DNA of 64,000 nt from Carettochelys insculpta. Taxonomy: Eukaryota; Chordata; Testudines; Carettochelyidae. The stretch's first letter is position 1; each line of letters begins with the position of its first letter. The DNA lies in assembly GCF_033958435.1 (NCBI RefSeq), contig NC_134137.1, positions 124,160,001 through 124,224,000 of the forward strand, written 5' to 3'. The position numbers and the translations under genes were made by a program. Shown here one piece after another: positions 56,330 through 64,000 of this stretch. The notes under the pieces are model-generated. The model had not been told where the DNA came from. It saw only the letters and a list, made by a program, of their open reading frames with translations, and searched no databases.

Positions 56330-58980
56330 GGTTACGACAGGGACACTTGATAGTGCCACGTGAGTATCAAGGAGTTGCACCAGAACTACCAGAAATGCAG
56401 GACAGCCTAAGGTTGGTTTGGGGCATCTCCGCAGAAATGCCAATACCATGATAAGCTACGTGCTTTTCTGGAGACAGACACAACCTCTTCCACCAATATC
56501 GACAGCTCTGATCGTGGGCAGAGTGCTGAAGTATGTGATGCTGAGGAACTGATGGCAAACAGTGAGGTGCAGTCCAGCTTAGACTTATGCCCTGAAAGCC
56601 AGGAGCTTTTCATCAAGCTGGAGCTGGTAGATTGCATCCCCATCCCCTCAACTCAGAAGGTGGCTTCAGAGGCCAACCTGGATCCTGGAGAGGGCACATC
56701 TGGTAAGTAGGCTTTTTTTTTTTTTTTCCTACTGATAGTAGTACGTTGCAGTCATGTTGTGGAGGGTCTATGCCCCTTTCCCTTTGAACAGCTTGTTAAG
56801 GTGCCTGGGGATGGAGTGAAGATCCTGCTTGGACAAAAAGCGAAAGCTCTTAGACAGGCACTTGCAAATTTCTATCACAAGATTTTTGGGGAGACCTGAC
56901 TTATTCCTGTTTCTGTGGTAAGAAACCTTACCACGCCAAAATACCAGCAAGCGATCTGGAATCATGGCACCACAGAGCATTCTTACAAATTTTCCAACAT
57001 GATAGTGGGATAGAATGAGCAATCTTTCCTTATCCCTTTTCATTAGTGTAATCAGGCTGATGTCTCGTTTGGCCACCTAGAACTCATGGGAAGCTTCATG
57101 AGTCACTAATGATTTTTTTGCCTGGCATCCGACATGTTACAGAGCAGACTCATACATCTCTTGGTGCAGCTGCTTTAAAATGCAGGGCAGGCATGCAATT
57201 GTACATGCTGCAGTGCCCCTACTCCTGACCTTTTGGGGCTGACAGGCGATTGCACCCTTCTCACCCCCAGCCCCCCCGCTTCACGTGTGTGTGCCCAGTG
57301 ACTTTTAATGGTATTTTGCGTCGTACAGCAGCCTGTTAGGAATTTAAAATATGAGCGCTGTTCTCAGCAGCAAGGTGTCCCCATGCAGATCTCCCCTAGT
57401 GTGGCACAATATGGTGCCTACTATACAGTTGATCAGACTGGCAGCAGTCCTATAAGAACTCAGAGAACGATTAATTTCCACATCAAAAATGATTTTATTG
57501 TATGTTCCTATGGTAACAGTTTAAAAACCATGGTTAAATTGAATAGTTTACTTTTGATTTGCTTTCTAATTGTTGTGTAGTTTGAATGGTTAATAGATTA
57601 ATTTTTATCCCAATTTTAACAGCCTAGTTTTTAATCCAATTAAGTACATACACACTCATCATCCCATTCACACTCATACTCACCTTCCAAGTCTGGCCAT
57701 ACCTCAGGTAATATTGGTTAGTCGGTTGACATGCATGTGATCCCATTATGCTGAATTGATGGTCTCTGCTTGTGTGGCAAATTGATGTAATATTTATCTT
57801 CTTGGTAGGATGCAGTGATGTGCAGTTCATTGGTTGTACCCCTCAGTCTGGTTGGAGATCTGCTCCGTTCATTGGTCATCTCCCTCAGTCTGGATGGGTG
57901 CTTGTGCTGACCAATTTTGGAACATCCTGCTTCCACCACTCCAATTCCCCCTGCCTCAGCCACAAGTGATCAACAACAGAATGTTCTTGGTGTTTGTTTC
58001 TTCCTTGTTAACTTTTTATCTGGGAGCTGGTCGTCTTCGTCAGCATACAATTCTATTTTCAGATTGGTAAACAAATTTCCATAATCCACTGGGGCACTGA
58101 CTCAGGATGGTCTCTCTTCAGCCCACTTACTGTTAATTCACTCATGCCAACCATTCACACTACTCACTCAAGCTAGCTACCTATAGTTTGTGGCAGATGC
58201 AGCATGCAATTGCACATGCAGCAGCCCTCCACCTCCCTCACTTGGTGGCTGGCAAGCTCAGACTCTCCCCTAGTTCAAGTGCATGGCCCCAGTGACTTTT
58301 AAGGATTTTTTTCAGTTGTTCAGCAGTTGCTTGGGAATTTTAAACACGGGTGCTGCTTTAAGCAGCATACTCTTGCTCCCTGGGACACACCAAGCCATTC
58401 CCACATGGCGCCCCCCCCCCCCCCCCAGCTTTGCTTTAATAATGGTTTTTCCCATGAAACAAGAAATCGAGGACCGCTCACCATAGTGTTGACCGTAAAC
58501 CTCTTCCATGGATGAGCTCAGAGCGTTCTGCTCGAAATCATGGATTCTTCTGTCTTGCACGTAATGAGTGACCTTGCAGTTGCAATGTGTTGTTCAATAC
58601 AGACAGGCAGCCATTATTTCTGTGACTATTGTAGTTGTTCCGAGTAAAGATAAAAATATTGCTAGTGCTAATGCAGATTTCTAAATTTGTTTTATTAGCA
58701 AATGATCCTGGAAAAAGACCAAGAGTACACAGTTCAGCAGATAGCCGTCTGCCTGCTGTGTGGAGGAAGAAGACCAAAAATGATTTGTCGGAGAACTATA
58801 TTGAAGCAGTTTCAAAAGAAAAGAGTGAAATTAGTGACTGGAGGAAGCAAACGATGGAGTCCCAGCAATGAAATGCATCAAACAATCATGTCCTTTCTGA
58901 GCAAGCAGACAGATATACTGAATTCTGTGATAGAGACATCCCAATTGTATTATGAACAGGTAGATGGAATTAATTACCTC
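56330..58980 (+). pseudogene. Harbinger Myb-like protein, two blocks
   Basis: Block 1 (about 56375-56701) reads LHQNYQKCRTA, a stop, then WFGASPQKCQYHDKLRAFLE and acidic residues (ETDTTSSTNIDSSDRGQSAE) up to DPGEGTSG before a good donor GTAAGT. Block 2 begins after an AG near 58700 with NDPGKRPRVHSSADSRLPAV and NYIEAVSKEKSEISDWRKQ. The Gly-Ala-Ser-Pro and DxLRAxLE words are those of the trihelix/Myb partner of Harbinger elements. An intron of about 2 kb between the blocks is plausible. In-frame stops (such as after CRTA and after MESQQ) mean this copy is broken. Confidence 0.6.
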
Positions 58981-59639
58981 GCTGCTAGAGTCAGCGATCT
59001 ATGCACACACACCCCATCCCGAATGCCTAATTACATGCCCACCTACCTGCACACATTATCTCCCCATTTTAGAGGCACAGCATCTCCAGGTCACTCCAGG
59101 TACCACCGATTATGTACCACCCCTACCCTATTCATTTTCCTCCCTTTGACAGGGCACTGCATCCCTCAGTCACTCCACATACCACCAGTTTAGAGTTCCC
59201 TCAACCCAGTCAGCCTGCTCCCCTGTTCCTGGCTCAGTGTTCCCCATCCAGTCATCTCCTCCTTCAATAACTCATCCCTCCACATATTCAGCACCCTCTT
59301 CTCCTCGGGAACCCAGAATGTGGGGAGGAATGCCTCAGAGAGCCCAGCTTCCTAGTCCTGAAACTTCAGCACCCACCACAAGGCTAATCTTTGGCTAACC
59401 ATGACTTCAATACCCCTTTTTTTAACCTATTCCTCGGCCTCCCCCCACCACCCCGGCCACACACACACTATTTAGTGCCCCCTAAATAAAAACATTCTGT
59501 TTTGGAAAAGTTTCATTTATTGGTTAACATGCGTGGGGGTTTGATGGGTGGTGATGGTTGTGTCGAGGTTTATGGAGGGTTTCATAAAGGACAAGTAAAC
59601 AGCATGGTTGGGGGTGCTGCTGATTAAGGCCTTTCATGC

Positions 59640-60560
59640 TCATTCACAAATGTGGTTTTCAAGGCATTCCTGATTTTCAGTGCATCCTTCTGGGCTTTCC
59701 TGTTTTCCCTTGAGGTCAGTTGCTGATAATTTCTTGACAGGACCTCTTCCTCGGCCCTCCGCGCAGGCATGAAACTATCTCCCCCCCCCCCCCCCCCCAT
59801 CTCACAAATGTTATGAAGAATACAGCGGGCCTCAGTGACCATGGTGGCATTCACTTTGTTGAGTCTAAGCGGATCAGAAGGCACCTAAACCTCACTTCTA
59901 AACGGCCAAAGGCACATTCTACCACCATTCTGCATGTGCTGCATTAGAGCTCATTGCTGGAGTCTATGGTAGTGCTTCATGAGCCAATGGAACAAGGGTC
60001 ACCCAAAATCACTATGGGCATTTCCACTCCCTCAGTGTTAATTTTCTGGTCTGGTCTAAACAGATCAGAATTCCTAAAGGTTCACGTGTCATGCACCCTT
60101 TGTGATCCACTGACGCTGCAATACTACAGAGAAGCTCCCCTTGCAGTTTATGTACTCTGAGGGCTGGTGGTCCAATGCCAGGGTGGGGATGTGTGTTCCA
60201 TTTATGGCCCCACCGCAGCTTGGGAACCCCATGGTAGCAAATACATCCACTGTCTCCTGCACATTCCCCAGAGTCACTGTCTTCCACAGGAGAAGCCTGT
60301 TGATCACCTTGGCTACCGGCATGATAACAGCCACCACCATAGATTTGCCCACTCCAAATAAATTGCCCACTGACCGGGAGTTGTCTGGTGTTGCAACCTC
60401 CAATAAGCAATTGCCATGTGCTTCTCAGCTGTCAAAGCAGATCTCATTCTGGTATCTGTGCACTTCAGGGCAGGAGATAGCAGTTCACAAAGTTCCTTGA
60501 CAGTGGCCTTAAGGTGTGGAAGTTTTTCAGCCACTGCTGATTCTCATGACTGCAAAACAA
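59640..60560 (-). pseudogene. Harbinger transposase, decayed
   Basis: The minus strand reads VKELCELLSPALKCTDTRMR and LTAEKHMAIAYWRL; after a frameshift, TPDNSRSVGNLFGVGKSMVV (helix-turn-helix-like), VFATMGFPSCGGAINGTHIP (first catalytic Asp replaced by Asn in INGTH) and SEYINCKGSFSVVLQ. The middle is degenerate (LFHWLMKHYHRLQ). The end reads NATMVTEARCILHNICEMG. The normal first Asp of this family is in (I/V)DGTHI, so this copy has lost a catalytic residue and has several stops. It is less intact than the transposase at 25085-25945. Confidence 0.8.
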
Positions 60561-61281
60561 TGAAATCCCACCACTCTGTACCTGCTTCACATGTTCAGAA
60601 CCTCTGATCCACACTGTAGAGTGACTTCAGTGCTGCCAGAACATCCACATTTCTTCTCTCCAGAGATTCCTGTCAGTGGCCCCAACAATAATGATCTAGT
60701 TATGCATGGGCAGTATGTTCAGAAGATTCTGCATCACAGTGTGCGAACTGAGCGCAAAACACTGCATCAACCTTTGAAACATAGTGAGATCCACATTAGT
60801 GTCTATAATGTTGGCTGGCAGTCAAGACAAAAAGGTGCAAAAATGCAATTTTTTTCCCAGACAGAAGGAGGTGGTGATGAAAATACATTCTGGGATGGTA
60901 ACATCAGAAACACTTGCAGCAACTTTTTTTCCCATAAGACACTGGCACACAATCTCAAAATGCAGCAGTTAGGGGTTGGGTGGAAGACGACTGTGGAAGA
61001 GGTGCCCAGAATGCATTGCATCCACAGTCAGACACACACCCTTGTGTGGACAAACTAAACCAGCTTTCTTAGCTGGTCACAACACTCGACCTCAGCTTTG
61101 TTAAATCCAGTGTTAAAAATTTAACTGTGAGAAATTCGACTTTATTCCCGAGTGTAGACACATCCTAACAAATGGACTAAAAGTCCTATGTTTTTTTTCC
61201 TCTGGTTTGTGATTGTCTTGGCTCCAGGTGTATCATTTCGCACAGGGCTTGCTTTCGCTTTCATATTCATTGACCATAACT

Positions 61282-61487
61282 ATCAGAGAGGTAGCCATGT
61301 TAGTCTGTATCTTCAAAAACAGCAAGTCCTGTGGTGCCGTATAGACTGATAGATATTTTGGAGCATAAGCTTTCGTGGGCAAAGACCTGCCCCACTCATG
61401 CATCTGATGAAGCAGGTCTTTGCCCATGAAAGCTTATGCTCCAAAATATTTGTTAGTCTACGAGGTGCCACAGGACTTCTTGTTGTT
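61282..61487 (+). mobile_element. SINE-like hairpin element, imperfect arms
   Basis: The head ATCAGAGAGGTAGCCATGTT and AGTCTGTATCTTCAAAAACA is followed by an arm at about 61318-61391, a loop of about 20 nt, and the complementary arm to 61487, ending TTCTTGTTGTT. The arms share TTTTGGAGCATAAGCTTTC and GGGCAAAGACCTGC in opposite orientation, with several mismatches. A 13-bp duplication ATTGACCATAACT flanks it exactly (61269-61281, 61488-61500). It has the same plan as 18355-18582. Confidence 0.88.
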
Positions 61488-61500
61488 ATTGACCATAACT

Positions 61501-62640
61501 GTAAAACTTTCATTTAAGACTTTCTAAGTTGAAACCAAAGGCCGCTGACTTAATTAGAACAGCATATGAGCTTTGTAAATTTACTGAAACAGTCTGAAGA
61601 ATATTATGTGTAAATGCACAATACTCATAAAATTGGGAGAGCAAAACTGATAGTACTTAAGTTAAAACTTTATATAGATGTTCACACTTTTTAGAATGCT
61701 GCCGCCGAGATTCTTATATAGTTTGGTAGTTAGGAAGAAGAAATTGCACTCCTGCCTGCTCTTCATATTTACTTAATAGACTGTGGGTTTCTAGCTTGTC
61801 CTTAAGAGCTAAATCAAACAGTGCTGCTAGAGCTAAGCTGTATTGTAAGTGATTGAATGGAATACTAATATAAATCTGTGTCGAGTGAAAATAACACACC
61901 TGATTTTTTCATAACTGTATTAACATCTAGCCTGTCTTTGCCAAGACCCCAGACTAATTATTATAGAAGGCACTTCAACCTAATTTTTTAAACGTTTGAT
62001 CTACGCAACTTGTGCTTATGTGATGCGGCATTATTACAAGCTGTAGTTTTAATTTGTGGAAGAATCATACCAAGTCACAGCCAAACTATAAATTGAAGGG
62101 TACTGTCAAGAGATGACCATCGTATTTTAGTTTGGATTCTTAAAAATTGACTAGCATCTGTGTTCAAGGCTGCTGCTTGTAAACTGCTCCTCTTGTCATG
62201 TGCACGCAGGGAAGCAAATGTGTTCTCAGGTATTTGCTGCATTTGGCCTGACGGCACTTATTTCATTCCTCAAAAGACTCGCCTATGTGCACGTGAAACA
62301 ACCTTGCATATCTGAAATGACATGCCCTTTCAGTTTTAGTGTCTGTTTTATAATCACCATAAATTAGCTGAATTAATTTCCCAAAGTAACCCATGCAGGT
62401 AAAAATATAAATTGTAGCTTAAGCCCTTGTCCCAGAGTTGGCCTCCTAGATTTCCTATTTTGATTACTCTTTCTCTATCTACTTCTGGCTGGTGACCCAC
62501 TTCCATTTGCTAGGTTCTGGGTACCAAGAGCACCTGCTAAGAGTGTGTCAGCAGCAAACGTCCGCCATTCTTGTGCATAGCTCATTCATTGTTGTTCTTT
62601 TATAGCTCAAATGTGGCTCAGTGCTTGCATATACGTGGCG
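61501..62640 (+). other. UXS1 intron 6; no gene seen
   Basis: AT-rich intron without recognised features. Confidence 0.5.
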
Positions 62641-62644
62641 TACA

Positions 62645-63497
62645 TGCAGTAGTAGGCATCCTTCAGTCTGCATAGACTATGGATCACGCCCTTCATAGGT
62701 TCAATTGAGGGCTTCATTTACAGCGTCTACTGTGACTATGAAGACCCACACGAGAGTGACAGTCCTTGCTGCATCTCTTGCAGATGTGGTGGGTGTTTGG
62801 CAAGTCCTTAGTGTGCTTTCTGTGCACTTGCTTCTCCTCTGCTAGCTGTCTGATCCTCATCTCACCCTTCTGAAGGCCCTTGTGTAACCCCTGCCTCCAT
62901 CTGCTGCGGTCGTCTGCTAGTTGTTCCCAGTTGTCCAGCTCGATGTCTACCTCTCTGAGGTATCTCTTGCAGACATGTTTGTAGCGCAACTGGGGGCGTC
63001 TGGGAGGTCTTCTGCCAGAGGCTAGCTCACCATACAGGATGTCTTTTGGAGTCCTTCCATCATTCATCCTGTGGACGTGGCCAAGCCAGCGGAGCCGACG
63101 CTGCCTGAGGAGGGTGTGCATGGTTGGGATTCCAGCTTGCTCGAGGATGGCGGTGTTGGTCACTCTGTCCTTCCATGATATTCCAAGGATGCGCCTGAGG
63201 CAGCGCAAGTGGAAGACGTTCAGCCTCTTTTCCTGGCGGGCATACAGGGTCCAAGTCTCGCTGCCGTAAAGGAGGGTGCTGAGGATGCAGGCTCTGTAGA
63301 CTTGCATTTTGGTGTGAGTGTACAGCTTGTTGTTATTCCACACTCTCTTGCTGAGTCTGGACAGAGCTGAGGCTGCTTTTCCGATCCTCCTATTTAGCTC
63401 AGTGTCCAACGACAGGGTGTCAGTGATGGTGGACCCGAGGTAAACGAACTCGTGGACAACCTCTAACATATAGTTGTCAATGCTGATTGATGGGGAT
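62645..63497 (-). mobile_element. 5'-truncated copy of the APE-RT LINE
   Basis: The minus strand is close to 10385-11240: LEVVHEFVYLGSTITDTLSL, then STLLYGSETWTLYARQ, RRLRWLGHVHRMNDGRTPKD and the finger ICKRCSKDCHSR...SRRCK before the stop at 62714-62716, followed by the 3' UTR up to CAGTAGTAGGCATCC at about 62645. The 251 C-terminal codons are uninterrupted, so this copy is less damaged than the upstream one over the shared part. It lacks endonuclease and RT core and is a dead-on-arrival insertion. Confidence 0.93.
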
Positions 63498-64000
63498 TAA
63501 GTGTTGCATATGCTCATGGTACTGTAATTACCAGCTTGGCTTGGTATATTACATAGTTGACCTGCAATGTCAAGCTTGTCATATAAGAACATTTGTAATG
63601 TTCTCCTGTACAAACTACAGTGTAGGTCGAACTTACAGTTGTGGTTGACAAGAGTCTTAAAGAAAGGACAGAAACATGTTTAAATACTGAAGTGCTTGAA
63701 AGAGGGAAAGGAGAGGTAGCTATACTCATACCGCAGTGCTGCAATTGCAAGCCTGTTGGATCACTTGCATTACTGCCTTTACCCTTTCACCTGTATCTAT
63801 GTCTACACTGTGTGGTTTTTTTTCAGTGTCCCAAGGTCAAAATAAGTACTGTTGAAAAATCACATTCACATAGCCACAACCTTACAAAAGGGAGCATTCT
63901 CATTTACAGCCACAGTTCACAGCCTCAGCATTGGAAAAGGAGTGTTCACATAAGGTGATAAGAGCTGTGCTTTGTTTTCACCCATTCAGTTTTGACCTTA
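63498..64000 (+). other. UXS1 intron 6, to window end; no gene seen
   Basis: Contains CTATGTCTACACTGTGTGGT near 63797, a possible left end of another TCTACAC-type MITE cut by the window edge. Confidence 0.45.

Larger units (their letters stand above)
55765..61165. mobile_element. Second PIF/Harbinger transposon (5401 bp)
   Basis: The ends pair: left ...GGTCTACACTAGGAGATAAAG then TCGAATTT, and right complement TGTCTACACTCGGGAATAAA then GTCGAATTT. A TAA lies immediately outside each end (55762-55764, 61166-61168), fitting the TWA duplication of Harbinger elements. It contains Myb-like coding blocks on plus and transposase remnants on minus, the same convergent layout as 22971-26437 but with a different sequence. 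C-runs occur at about 58410-58430 and 59780-59798. Confidence 0.85.

Noticed and set aside
53487..64000. UXS1 exon 7 (DQIYHLAS...)
   Set aside because: I looked for an acceptor followed by a codon sequence for this peptide and did not find one; it probably lies beyond the window.

Overview
The window is vertebrate nuclear DNA, most likely from a cryptodiran turtle. The evidence is a split gene with GT/AG introns, a CpG-island promoter, CR1 LINEs with chelonian-type 3' ends, a tRNA-derived SINE that resembles the tortoise Pol III SINE, DIRS and Harbinger elements, and a solo retroviral LTR. The species call is inference from repeat content, because no database search was possible.

Only one cellular gene is recognisable: UXS1 (UDP-glucuronate decarboxylase 1), on the plus strand. 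Its CpG-island promoter and first coding exon are at about 11.5-12.3 kb. Coding exons follow at 11751-11847, 34378-34405, 38973-39021, 42059-42102, 48855-48915 and 53306-53486. They join in phase to 460 nt (153 complete codons): a short cytosolic tail, a signal-anchor helix, a coiled stem and the start of the NAD-binding Rossmann fold. The rest of the enzyme must lie beyond 64 kb.

Upstream of UXS1 (1-11.5 kb) the DNA is nested transposons. An old minus-strand LINE (about 1.85-5.1 kb) is interrupted by a CR1. A TA-flanked DNA transposon lies at 5344-6659. A nearly full-length, mutated APE-RT non-LTR element lies at 7.84-11.26 kb. A terminal fragment of the 5344 family abuts the UXS1 CpG island.

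The introns are also repeat-rich. Intron 1 (22.5 kb) holds TA-flanked elements with CAGTAAAC ends and tandemly repetitive cores, a tRNA-derived SINE, a SINE-like element with a perfect 88-bp hairpin and 13-bp target duplication, a 3.47-kb Harbinger element that keeps remnants of both its Myb-like and transposase genes, and a 324-bp solo LTR. Intron 2 has a 451-bp palindromic MITE and a LINE tail. Intron 3 has a CR1 and another TA-flanked element. Intron 4 has a decayed DIRS retrotransposon. Intron 5 has a 412-bp palindromic MITE. Intron 6 has a second, 5.4-kb Harbinger element, a second hairpin SINE and a 5'-truncated copy of the upstream APE-RT LINE.

I see no new cellular system. The most unusual items are the hairpin SINE-like family, the two Harbinger elements that still show a two-gene layout, and the tandem-cored CAGTAAAC transposon family.
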